A stretch of DNA of 23,158 nucleotides. Source: Sporichthyaceae bacterium. Its GTDB lineage: Bacteria > Actinomycetota > Actinomycetes > JACCUZ01. A program made the position numbers and the translations under genes. How positions within the stretch are numbered: position 1 is the stretch's first letter; every line of letters begins with the position of its first letter. The notes below the pieces were generated by a model that saw only the letters and a program-made list of their open reading frames with translations, made no database searches and was not told the DNA's origin. The stretch covers positions 1 to 23,158 of the forward strand of contig JACCUZ010000229.1 in assembly GCA_013698395.1 (NCBI GenBank), in the 5' to 3' direction. Below are positions 7,869 to 13,973 of this stretch, piece by piece.

Positions 7869-8798
7869 GTGGCCGAACGGGGACGGGTGGCCGTCGAGGC
7901 GGCCGGAGCCGTCCTGTGGCGCGAAGCCGACGAGGGCCTCGAGGTGGCGGCGGTGCACCGCCCCAAGTACGACGACTGGTCGCTGCCCAAGGGCAAGCTC
8001 GACCCCGGTGAGCACCCGCTGCTGGCCGCGCTGCGCGAAGTCCAGGAGGAGACCGGCCTCCGGTCGGTCCCCGGCCTGCCTCTGGGCGAGGTTCGGTACT
8101 CCACGCCGGCCGGCCCGAAGCGGGTGCGCTACTGGGCCGCCCGCGCGACGAGCGGGACCTTCGCACCCAGTCGCGAGGTCGATGAGCTGCGCTGGCTCCG
8201 GGTGCCCGAGGCCTCCGCCCTGCTCGACGCCGACCGGGACCGCAGCATCCTCGACCGGTTCCTGGCTGACACTGCGCAGACAAGGGCGACCGTGGTGGTC
8301 CGCCACGCCAGCGCCGGTGACCGCAAGGCATGGGACGGGGATGACCGGCTTCGCCCGCTCGACGAGCGAGGGCGGCACCAGGCGGAGCAGCTGACCGGGA
8401 TCCTCACGGCGTACGACGTGTCGGTGGCAGCAACCGCCGACTCGCGCCGCTGCCGGGACACCCTCCTGCCCTTCGCCAACGCCGCCGGCATCGAGGTGCG
8501 CACGGAGCATCGAATCACCTCGGAGACCTACGCGGCCGACCCTGACGGGGGGGCCGACGCGATGTACGAGATGCTCAGCTTCGGACGACCCGCCGTCGTA
8601 TGCGTCCAACGAGAGGTGCTCTCCGACCTGGTCGCCCGGACGTGCTCCCGGCTGGGTACGCCGACAGCAGCGGTGGACATCGGCCAGGTCCCTCGCGCAT
8701 CGCTGGTCGTCCTGCACGTGAGCGCAGGCAACCAGCTGGTCGCGCGCGAGTGGCTCGAGGCCCCCGGACAAGACGGAACCCCGCAGCAGAGGGGGTAG
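7869..8798 (+). CDS. mutT1: MutT1-like Nudix hydrolase fused to a histidine phosphatase domain
   Basis: 309 residues from GTG 7869, two bases after the ppk1 stop, so the genes are almost certainly co-transcribed. The N-terminal Nudix domain has an intact Nudix box at residues 42-64 (GKLDPGE...REVQEETGL). The C-terminal half is a histidine phosphatase (SixA-like) domain beginning VVVRHASAGDRK, with catalytic R145-H146. This architecture matches mycobacterial MutT1, which sanitises 8-oxo-(d)GTP and hydrolyses diadenosine polyphosphates. The classical RHG is RHA here, as in many SixA-like domains. The expected role is nucleotide-pool cleaning, with a plausible link to polyphosphate metabolism through the neighbouring ppk1. 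Confidence 0.93.
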   Translation: MAERGRVAVEAAGAVLWREADEGLEVAAVHRPKYDDWSLPKGKLDPGEHPLLAALREVQEETGLRSVPGLPLGEVRYSTPAGPKRVRYWAARATSGTFAPSREVDELRWLRVPEASALLDADRDRSILDRFLADTAQTRATVVVRHASAGDRKAWDGDDRLRPLDERGRHQAEQLTGILTAYDVSVAATADSRRCRDTLLPFANAAGIEVRTEHRITSETYAADPDGGADAMYEMLSFGRPAVVCVQREVLSDLVARTCSRLGTPTAAVDIGQVPRASLVVLHVSAGNQLVAREWLEAPGQDGTPQQRG

Positions 8799-8808
8799 CT
8801 GCGGGGTT
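8777..8808 (+). terminator. Strong hairpin terminator overlapping the mutT1 stop codon
   Basis: AACCCCGCAGC (8777-8787) pairs perfectly with GCTGCGGGGTT (8798-8808). The loop holds most of the TAG stop (8796-8798). The stem starts inside the last codons of the Nudix gene and is followed by TCC. It should end the ppk1-mutT1 operon, and may also serve the NlpC/P60 gene converging from the other side. Confidence 0.8.
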
Positions 8809-8858
8809 CCTGCGCGGCTGGCGGGGGGGTATGCCAGTTCGCACTCTCTGCGGAGGCG

Positions 8859-9683
8859 CTAGAGGACGCGCCCGTAGGAGACAGCAGATGACCAGGCCCG
8901 GTGCAGGCCGACGCCGGCGCTCGGGTTGGAAGCCTCCCACCAGTACCCGCCACCGGCATAGATCCCGACGTGTCCGATGGAGCCACCTCCGCCGTTGTAG
9001 ACGAAGACCAGGTCGCCCGGCTGGGGGCTGGAAACCGACTGGACCATGGCGCGCTGCGCCGATGACGAGTGGGGAAGGGACACGCCGACCTTGGCGAAGA
9101 CGTACGAGGTGAAGCCGGAGCAGTCGAAGCCGGTGGGTCCCGCCCCGCCGTAGGTGTAGTAGGCGCCCGAGGCGACAGCAGCGGCGACCTGGAGCACGTT
9201 CGCGGCGGAGGCGCTCATCCGCTCCACGCCCCTCGACGCGGCAGTGAACGTTCGTGCCTCCTCGGCCTGCTGCTGCGCAGCGTGCCTCTCTGCCCGCTTC
9301 TCGGCCAGCGCCGCCCGCTTCTCGGCCTTGCGCTTGGCGATCGCCTTGGCCCTGGCCTCGGCCAGCCGTTCCGCGCGGGCAACTCGCTCCGCGTCGACGG
9401 CGAGGCGAAGGGTGAGGGCCTCTGCCGAGTACGCAGTGTCGACGCCGCCGAGCGCATCGGTGGCGTCAGCCGCTCCGGTCGCGACTCCGGCCGACCCGGC
9501 TACGGGCGTGGTTGGGCGCTGGTTCCCGCTGCGAGGGCTCTCGGCGGTGTCGGCGGCGGAGGCGACGACGGTGCCGGCGACCGCGACGGTCCCGGCGACA
9601 CCGGCCGCGATGCTCAGCTGAAGGGGACTGTGACCGACCTGGCGGACGCGGGCGAGCCGGGACGGACGACGGTGCTTGGACAA
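8859..9683 (-). CDS. Secreted NlpC/P60 peptidoglycan endopeptidase
   Basis: 274 residues with a TTG start at 9683 (TTG TCC AAG CAC CGT), preceded by GAGAGGA at a good distance. Residues 1-19 are basic, 20-43 are hydrophobic (signal sequence or anchor), about 95-145 form an Ala/Lys/Arg/Glu-rich coiled coil, and 160-274 are the NlpC/P60 (C40) domain. The catalytic C188 is in TGFDCSGF and H238 in IGHVGIY; the third polar residue is probably N253 in EASNPSAG. It should cut peptide cross-bridges or stems in the cell wall and act outside the membrane. The long leader is a c-di-AMP riboswitch, the usual control for cell-wall hydrolases of this type in actinobacteria. An ATG is absent, so the TTG is the only sensible start near the ribosome binding site. 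Confidence 0.92.
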   Translation of the reverse strand: MSKHRRPSRLARVRQVGHSPLQLSIAAGVAGTVAVAGTVVASAADTAESPRSGNQRPTTPVAGSAGVATGAADATDALGGVDTAYSAEALTLRLAVDAERVARAERLAEARAKAIAKRKAEKRAALAEKRAERHAAQQQAEEARTFTAASRGVERMSASAANVLQVAAAVASGAYYTYGGAGPTGFDCSGFTSYVFAKVGVSLPHSSSAQRAMVQSVSSPQPGDLVFVYNGGGGSIGHVGIYAGGGYWWEASNPSAGVGLHRAWSSAVSYGRVL

Positions 9684-9686
9684 GCG

Positions 9687-9850
9687 CGGTCCTCTCCCAC
9701 GCCTACGAGGTGAGCTGTCGGGTTCGGGCGGGAGCTGCCCGGCCGCCCGGTCGAGACCGGTCCGGCTTAACCCCTAGGACCCCTGAGGGCCCACGAATCG
9801 TGGGTCCCCCGCTCCTGCCAGGCGAGTGTCGATCTGTCGCGTAGCGAGGG
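9687..9850 (-). promoter_or_regulatory. c-di-AMP (ydaO-yuaA type) riboswitch in the NlpC/P60 leader
   Basis: Read on the minus strand, the leader contains hallmark ydaO-family segments. The 5' side has GGCAGGAGCGGGGGACCC, a hairpin (CCCACGA/TCGTGGG) and CTAGGGGTTAAGCC. After a variable stem comes GGGCAGCTCCCGCCCGAAC, then CCCGACAGCTCACCTCGTAG and GCGTGGGAGAGGA immediately before the TTG start. The last segment includes the ribosome binding site, so ligand binding could act on translation as well as transcription. The 5' boundary is approximate. The expected ligand is c-di-AMP, and in actinobacteria this class commonly precedes NlpC/P60 and Rpf genes. Confidence 0.87.
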
Positions 9851-9907
9851 GCAGGACTCGGCGGCCTCACACGCGGCCTGCTCGGCGAGCCCGAACAGGC
9901 GCGGCAG

Positions 9908-9937
9908 AGACTACGGCACCGTTCCTTGCGGGTACAA
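9908..9937 (-). promoter_or_regulatory. Possible sigma-70-type promoter for the riboswitch transcript
   Basis: On the minus strand, TTGTAC (9937-9932) and TAGTCT (9913-9908) are separated by 18 bases. This would place the transcript start about 50 bases before the riboswitch and give a leader of some 215 bases. The match is modest and found by eye only. The rest of 9850-10004 shows no gene or other structure. Confidence 0.3.
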
Positions 9938-10004
9938 ACCAGCCCAACGTACGGCGCGTCGGGCGCCTCAGCCGCAGCCTGCGGTCCGCAGTTGGACGCG
10001 GTCC

Positions 10005-10316
10005 TCATCGCTCCACGGGAAAGCCAGCGGACGCCCACTCCGACGTACCGCCGGCCACGTTGACGGCGTCCACCCCCAGCCGGGACAGGTAGGCCGCAGC
10101 CTGCCCGCTGCGCGCACCGACGGCGCACACCAGGTACACGGCCCGGTCGGCGGGCAGCTCACCGGCCCGCTGCGGCACCGTGGCCAGGGGCATCGGGACG
10201 GCGCCCGGGACATGACCCTCGGCGTACTCCCAGGGCTCGCGCACGTCGACGACCAGCGCCTCGCCCTCGGCGTCGTCGAGGACCGCCTTGAGCTCCTGCA
10301 CTGACACGCTGCGCAT
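10005..10316 (-). CDS. Single-domain rhodanese-like sulfurtransferase
   Basis: 103 residues from ATG 10316 (MRSVSVQELKAVLDD). It is a single rhodanese domain with VVDVREPWEYAEGHVPGAVPMPL and an active-site loop C64-A-V-G-A-R69 in YLVCAVGARSG, then NVAGGTSEWASAGFPV at the end. The catalytic cysteine is present, so persulfide sulfur transfer is likely; the partner is unknown. The ATG overlaps the TGA of the upstream ideR-like gene by one base (TGATG), which indicates translational coupling. Sulfur transfer next to an iron regulator suggests a link to Fe-S or sulfur homeostasis, but this is inference. Confidence 0.92.
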   Translation of the reverse strand: MRSVSVQELKAVLDDAEGEALVVDVREPWEYAEGHVPGAVPMPLATVPQRAGELPADRAVYLVCAVGARSGQAAAYLSRLGVDAVNVAGGTSEWASAGFPVER

Positions 10317-11014
10317 CAGCGCGCCGTCACGAACACGTGCGACGCGACGTCCGGGCTGATCTCGGTCGACTCCCCACCCGACCCGACCAGCAGTCCTCCG
10401 GCGGAGTGAGCCACGGTGACCGTCTTCCCCGGCCGCACACCCGCGCGCCGCAGCCGGGACATCAGGTCGGTGTCGGTTTGCAGCGGCTCGGCCAGCCGTC
10501 GGACGACCACCGAGGACTCGGCGTCGACGTCGACCCGGTCCAGCGTGGTCAGCTCGGGGCCTCCGCTGGCCAGGTCGGTGTCCTCCTCGCCCAGCTCGCG
10601 GAGGCCGGGGATCGGGTTGCCGTACGGCGAGACGGTCGGGTGGCCCAGCACGTCGAGCAACCGGCGCTCCACGGTTTCGGACATCACGTGCTCCCAGCGG
10701 CAGGCCTCCTCGTGCACGAGCTCCCACTCCAGCCCGATGACCTGCACCAACAGGCACTCGGCGAGCCGGTGCTTGCGCATCACCCGGGTCGCGAGCGCGC
10801 GGCCGTGCGGACTGAGCTCGAGGTGCCGATCACCTTGGACTGTGAGCAGTCCGTCGCGCTCCATGCGGGCTACCGTCTGCGACACCGTCGGCCCGGACTG
10901 CCCGAGGCGCTCCGCGATGCGGGCGCGGAGCGGCACGACGCCCTCCTCCTCGAGCTCGAAGACGGTTCGGAGGTACATCTCGGTGGTGTCGATGAGGTCG
11001 CTCACGACGGGCAT
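10316..11014 (-). CDS. ideR: IdeR/DtxR-family iron-dependent repressor
   Basis: 232 residues from ATG 11014 (MPVVSDLIDTTEMYLRT). It contains an N-terminal winged helix (ARIAERLGQSGPTVSQTVARMERDGLL), a dimerisation domain (RWEHVMSETVERRL) and a C-terminal SH3/FeoA-like domain. Metal ligands match mycobacterial IdeR with an offset of three: M13, C105, E108 and H109 for the primary site, and H82, E86 and H101 for the ancillary site. It should bind Fe(II) and repress iron-uptake genes. The frame is open further upstream to 11206, but that part overlaps udgX on the other strand and is not protein-like. Its start is 59 bases from the divergent udgX start, and I see no clear iron box between them. 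Confidence 0.93.
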   Translation of the reverse strand: MPVVSDLIDTTEMYLRTVFELEEEGVVPLRARIAERLGQSGPTVSQTVARMERDGLLTVQGDRHLELSPHGRALATRVMRKHRLAECLLVQVIGLEWELVHEEACRWEHVMSETVERRLLDVLGHPTVSPYGNPIPGLRELGEEDTDLASGGPELTTLDRVDVDAESSVVVRRLAEPLQTDTDLMSRLRRAGVRPGKTVTVAHSAGGLLVGSGGESTEISPDVASHVFVTAR

Positions 11015-11073
11015 TGTCCCGTACGCCGCAGGCTCGGCCGTTTTCGTCGCGCCACGGGGGGCAGCACGGGCTG

Positions 11074-11697
11074 GTGAGCGCAGCGGAGTTCGTGCCTCCC
11101 GGGGCCGACCTGGAGCAATTGCGGGCCGCCGCTGCAGGCTGCAGGGGCTGCGAGCTGTGGGAGGACGCGACGCAGACGGTGTTCTCCGCCGGGTCGCCGC
11201 GGGCACGGCTGGCGATGGTCGGCGAGCAGCCAGGGGACCAGGAGGACCGGCAAGGTCTTCCGTTCGTCGGGCCCGCCGGGCGCCTGCTGCAGAAGGCGGT
11301 GGACGACGCCGGTCTGGACCGCGGTGACGTCTACGTCTCCAACGCGGTCAAGCACTTCCGCTTCACCCAGGCTGGCCCTGGCAAGCGCCGTATCCACCAG
11401 ACCCCCGAGCTGCGGCACATCACGGCCTGCAAGCCGTGGCTGGCTGCCGAGCTTCGTGTGGTCGACCCGTCGGTGATCGTCGCGCTGGGGGCGACGGCCG
11501 CGAAGGCCCTGCTCGGCCCCTCGGTCCGGGTGACCAAGGACCGGGGTGTCGTCATGGAGCGGGAGACGTCCCTCGGGCTACGGCGGTTCGTGGTCACGAC
11601 ACACCCCTCCGCCGTGTTGCGGGTCCCGGACGACAAGCGGGACGAGGCCTACGTCGCACTGGTGGCCGACCTCCGGGTGGCTGCGACGGTCCTGTGA
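11074..11697 (+). CDS. udgX: UdgX-family uracil-DNA binding protein (Fe-S uracil-DNA glycosylase superfamily)
   Basis: 207 residues from GTG 11074 (VSAAEFVPPGADLEQL). Motif A is GEQPGDQED (50-58). The signature loop K104-R-R-I-H108 is intact; in Mycobacterium smegmatis UdgX the equivalent histidine makes a covalent bond to the uracil-derived abasic site in single-stranded DNA. Fe-S ligands visible are C23 and C26 (CRGC) and C119 (TACKPWL). The fourth position of family-4 enzymes (NAVKC) is NAVKH here, so H94 may take that role. The motif near the C-terminus is THPSAVLR. It acts in repair or tolerance of uracil in DNA. The open frame back to 11014 would overlap the ideR start, and the GTG fits homologous N-termini better. 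Confidence 0.94.
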   Translation: MSAAEFVPPGADLEQLRAAAAGCRGCELWEDATQTVFSAGSPRARLAMVGEQPGDQEDRQGLPFVGPAGRLLQKAVDDAGLDRGDVYVSNAVKHFRFTQAGPGKRRIHQTPELRHITACKPWLAAELRVVDPSVIVALGATAAKALLGPSVRVTKDRGVVMERETSLGLRRFVVTTHPSAVLRVPDDKRDEAYVALVADLRVAATVL

Positions 11698-11798
11698 TCG
11701 GGAACGCGCGAACCGGGCAACATCTGCGGCTAATCCGTTGAGATCGGCCGCCTGCCGTCGTACCGTCGACGTACACGGAAGGGAGGTGGTCCGAAGAT

Positions 11799-11837
11799 TT
11801 GAGTACTTCTCGGACGAGTGAGGTGGCTGTCAGCTAG
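11799..11837 (+). CDS. Possible 12-codon leader peptide within the structured block
   Basis: GGGAGG at 11781-11786 precedes TTG 11799 by 12 bases. The frame reads 12 codons ending SRTSEVAVS and stops at TAG 11835-11837, inside the loop and arm of the first hairpin. An alternative overlapping frame starts at GTG 11786 (VVRRFEYFSDE) and stops at 11821, but its start overlaps the Shine-Dalgarno. The position of the stop in a hairpin is reminiscent of leader-peptide control, yet no co-directional gene follows closely (the next is citrate synthase at 12804), so this is speculative. Confidence 0.25.
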   Translation: MSTSRTSEVAVS

Positions 11838-11982
11838 CCACGACCACCCGGAAGCACCGGCCTCGTGGCCGGCGAGTTCCAGGCAGTCACCCGACCCGCG
11901 GGCTGCGGAGGACACGTCCCCTCCGCGCGAAGGCCCGCGGGTCGCTGCTGTCCGGGACCGATCCGGCGGTCGCTAGGGGGCC

Positions 11983-12002
11983 AGCGGCTGGGGGCAGCCG
12001 CT
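11983..12002 (+). terminator. Hairpin terminator-like element after the structured block
   Basis: AGCGGCTG (11983-11990) and CAGCCGCT (11995-12002) form a perfect 8-bp stem with a GGGG loop. It would end plus-strand transcription from udgX or from the structured RNA before it enters pdxH from the wrong side. Confidence 0.6.
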
Positions 12003-12004
12003 AG

Positions 12005-12024
12005 GGCGCCCGCGCTAGGGCGCC
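12005..12024. terminator. Second hairpin spanning the pdxH stop
   Basis: GGCGCC (12005-12010) and GGCGCC (12019-12024) can pair around an 8-base loop that contains the pdxH stop (12015-12017). The sequence CTAGGGCGCC also occurs twice in direct repeat here (12001-12010 and 12015-12024). It probably helps end transcription of both convergent units. Confidence 0.45.
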
Positions 12025-12671
12025 AGGCGCTCGAGCACCCAGGCGTCGGAGGAGGCGTCGGTGCGCCGGTAACGCAGCCGGTCGTGCAGACGGCCTGGCC
12101 GGCCCGCCCAGAACTCCCACTCCACCGGCCGCACCCGGTAGCCGCCCCACCACGGAGGCACCGGGACAGCCGACCCCGCCGGAAACCGCTCCGTCGCCTC
12201 GGCGAGCAACCCGTCGAGCTCCTGCCGCGAGCCGACGACCGTCGACTGTGGGCTGGCCCACGCCCCGAGCTGCGACTCCCGCGGCCGGCTCGCGAAGTAG
12301 TCGGCCACCTCGGTCGAGTCGAGCCGGACCACGTCGCCGACGACGCGCACCTGCCGAGCGATGCCGTGCCAGGGAAACACCAGCGCGGCCCGCGGCGTCT
12401 CCGCCAGCTGCCGTCCCTTGGCCGACGAGGTGCTGGTGAAGAACCGCAGCCCCCGGTCGTCGTAGCCCTTAATCAGCACCGTGCGGGCCTGCGGCCAGCC
12501 CTGCGCCGACACGGTGGCCAGCACCGTCGCGTTCGGCTCGGGCAGCCCCGCCCCGGCGGCGTCGACGAACCAGACAGCGAAAAGGTCCACCGGGTCGGCC
12601 GGCGCCTCGTCCTCGAGCAGGCCCCTGCCCTCGTACCGCTCCCGCATGGCAGCGGGGTCAAGAGGCTGCAC
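12015..12671 (-). CDS. pdxH: Pyridoxamine 5'-phosphate oxidase
   Basis: 218 residues from GTG 12671 (VQPLDPAAMRERYEGRGLLEDE). It is the FMN enzyme that oxidises pyridoxamine/pyridoxine 5'-phosphate to pyridoxal 5'-phosphate. Recognisable segments are DPVDLFAVWF near the N-terminus, PNATVLATVSAQGWPQARTVLIKGYDDRGLRFFTS, RAALVFPWHGIARQVRVVGDV, SRPRESQLGAWAS, and the C-terminal RLHDRLRYRR...W..ERLAP. The GTG is preferred over ATG 12647 because family members have a PLDPAAMR-type start; neither has a clear ribosome binding site. It makes PLP, the cofactor needed by SerC encoded nearby. It is divergent from citrate synthase, with about 130 bases between starts. Confidence 0.95.
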   Translation of the reverse strand: MQPLDPAAMRERYEGRGLLEDEAPADPVDLFAVWFVDAAGAGLPEPNATVLATVSAQGWPQARTVLIKGYDDRGLRFFTSTSSAKGRQLAETPRAALVFPWHGIARQVRVVGDVVRLDSTEVADYFASRPRESQLGAWASPQSTVVGSRQELDGLLAEATERFPAGSAVPVPPWWGGYRVRPVEWEFWAGRPGRLHDRLRYRRTDASSDAWVLERLAP

Positions 12672-12803
12672 CCAGCCACTGTGGCACGCGCCCGGTTGAC
12701 GCCGCGCCAGCAACCCGCGCGGGGACAGCGTGCGCCCCGTGGGCCACAATGCCGGTCGGCGTCACCTCTGCGTCGCCGGTCAGCTGACCCCGAGGAGAAC
12801 CCC

Positions 12804-13901
12804 GTGGCCGAGTCCGACTTCAAGCCCGGTCTGGAAGGCGTCATCGCCTTCGAGACCGAGATCGCCGAGCCGGACCGCGACGGCGGCTCGCTGCGCTACC
12901 GAGGCGTGGACATCGAAGACCTCGTCGGACAGGTGTCCTTCGGCAACGTGTGGGGGCTGCTCGTCGACAACGAGTTCAACCCCGGGCTCCCGCCCGCTGA
13001 ACCCTTTCCTCTGCCCGTGCACTCCGGCGACGCGCGGGTCGACGTACAGAGCGCCCTGGCGATGTTGGCACCCGCCTGGGGCTTCCGTGCGCTGCTCGAC
13101 ATCGACGAGGCCGAGGCCCGTGAAGACCTGGCCCGGGCATCGGTGATGGCGCTGTCCTTCGTCGCGCAGTCGGCGCGCGGAATCGGCCTGCCGATGGTGC
13201 CCCAGTCCCGGATCGACATGGCAAGCACGATCGTCGAGCGCTTCATGATCCGGTGGCGCGGCGACCCCGACCCCCGGCACGTCAAGGCTGTCGACGCCTA
13301 CTGGACCTCGGCGGCGGAGCACGGCATGAACGCCTCCACGTTCACCGCGCGGGTGATCGCCTCGACCGGAGCGGACGTCGCTGCCTGCCTGTCCGGTGCG
13401 GTCGGCGCGATCTCCGGCCCTCTGCACGGCGGCGCTCCGTCACGGGTGCTGCACATGCTCGAGGGCGTCGAGGAGACCGGCGACGCCGCGGCCTACGTAC
13501 GGGGCGTCCTCGACCGCGGGGAGCGCCTGATGGGCTTCGGGCACCGGGTCTATCGCGCCCAGGACCCGCGCGCCCGCGTCCTGCGGCGTACGGCGGAACA
13601 GCTCGCCGCCCCTCGGTACGAAGCGGCAGCATCCCTGGAGAAGGCTGCACTCGAGGAGCTGCGGGCGCGCCGGCCGGACCGCGTGCTCGAGACGAACGTG
13701 GAGTTCTGGGCGGCGGTGGTGCTCGACTTCGCCGAGGTGCCGGCGCACATGTTCACCCCGATGTTCACCTGCGCCCGCACCGCGGGCTGGGCGGCGCACA
13801 TCCTCGAGCAGAAGCGGACCGGCCGGTTGATCCGGCCCTCGGCCCGCTACGTCGGCGAGGGGCCGCGCCAGCCGTCGGCAGTCCGGGGGTTCAGCGGCTG
13901 A
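12804..13901 (+). CDS. Citrate synthase (actinobacterial citrate synthase 2 type)
   Basis: 365 residues from GTG 12804 (VAESDFKPGLEGVIAFETEIAEPD), with GAGGAG seven bases upstream. It condenses acetyl-CoA and oxaloacetate to citrate. The catalytic triad is recognisable: H208 in SGPLHGGAPSRV, H247 in GFGHRVYR and D308 in VVLDFAEVPAHMFTPMF. The length fits the short Gram-positive-type enzymes rather than the about 430-residue hexameric type. The frame is open back to 11865, but that sequence is antisense to pdxH. In several actinobacteria a second citrate synthase gene sits next to pdxH and serC, as here. A 2-methylcitrate synthase role cannot be excluded from sequence, but no prp genes are nearby. 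Confidence 0.94.
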   Translation: MAESDFKPGLEGVIAFETEIAEPDRDGGSLRYRGVDIEDLVGQVSFGNVWGLLVDNEFNPGLPPAEPFPLPVHSGDARVDVQSALAMLAPAWGFRALLDIDEAEAREDLARASVMALSFVAQSARGIGLPMVPQSRIDMASTIVERFMIRWRGDPDPRHVKAVDAYWTSAAEHGMNASTFTARVIASTGADVAACLSGAVGAISGPLHGGAPSRVLHMLEGVEETGDAAAYVRGVLDRGERLMGFGHRVYRAQDPRARVLRRTAEQLAAPRYEAAASLEKAALEELRARRPDRVLETNVEFWAAVVLDFAEVPAHMFTPMFTCARTAGWAAHILEQKRTGRLIRPSARYVGEGPRQPSAVRGFSG

Positions 13902-13973
13902 CCCGTACTGACCCGTTCCGTCATCCGGGCGCAGCCGGGGAGTGCCCGAAGTGCCGCATTAGGCTCGAGCACC

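Larger units (their letters stand above)
11780..12002 (+). ncRNA. Candidate structured RNA block downstream of udgX
   Basis: This gene-free region has an unusual density of nested helices. GTGGCT/AGCCAC pair at 11823-11828/11836-11841. CCGGCC/GGCCGG pair at 11857-11862/11867-11872 around TCGT, with an outer GGAA/TTCC pair. A 12-bp perfect helix joins CGACCCGCGGGC (11892-11903) to GCCCGCGGGTCG (11933-11944), and it encloses a second hairpin GCGGAGG/CCTCCGC (11905-11911/11920-11926). It ends with a perfect 8-bp hairpin at 11983-12002. Upstream is a GGGAGG and a possible 12-codon reading frame. The strand is inferred from these signals. I cannot match it securely to a named RNA family. It could be an sRNA, a leader remnant or a composite terminator. 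The pdxH gene on the other strand ends at 12015. Confidence 0.45.

Noticed and set aside
11014..11073. A start for udgX at 11014
   Set aside because: It would overlap the ATG of the divergent ideR gene, and the added 20 residues do not resemble UdgX N-termini.
11015..11073. An iron box between ideR and udgX
   Set aside because: I looked for a TTAGG...CCTAA-type palindrome and did not find one.
11865..12803. A 313-residue N-terminal extension of citrate synthase
   Set aside because: It runs through the structured block and antisense to pdxH. The GTG at 12804 has a good ribosome binding site and starts at the family N-terminus.
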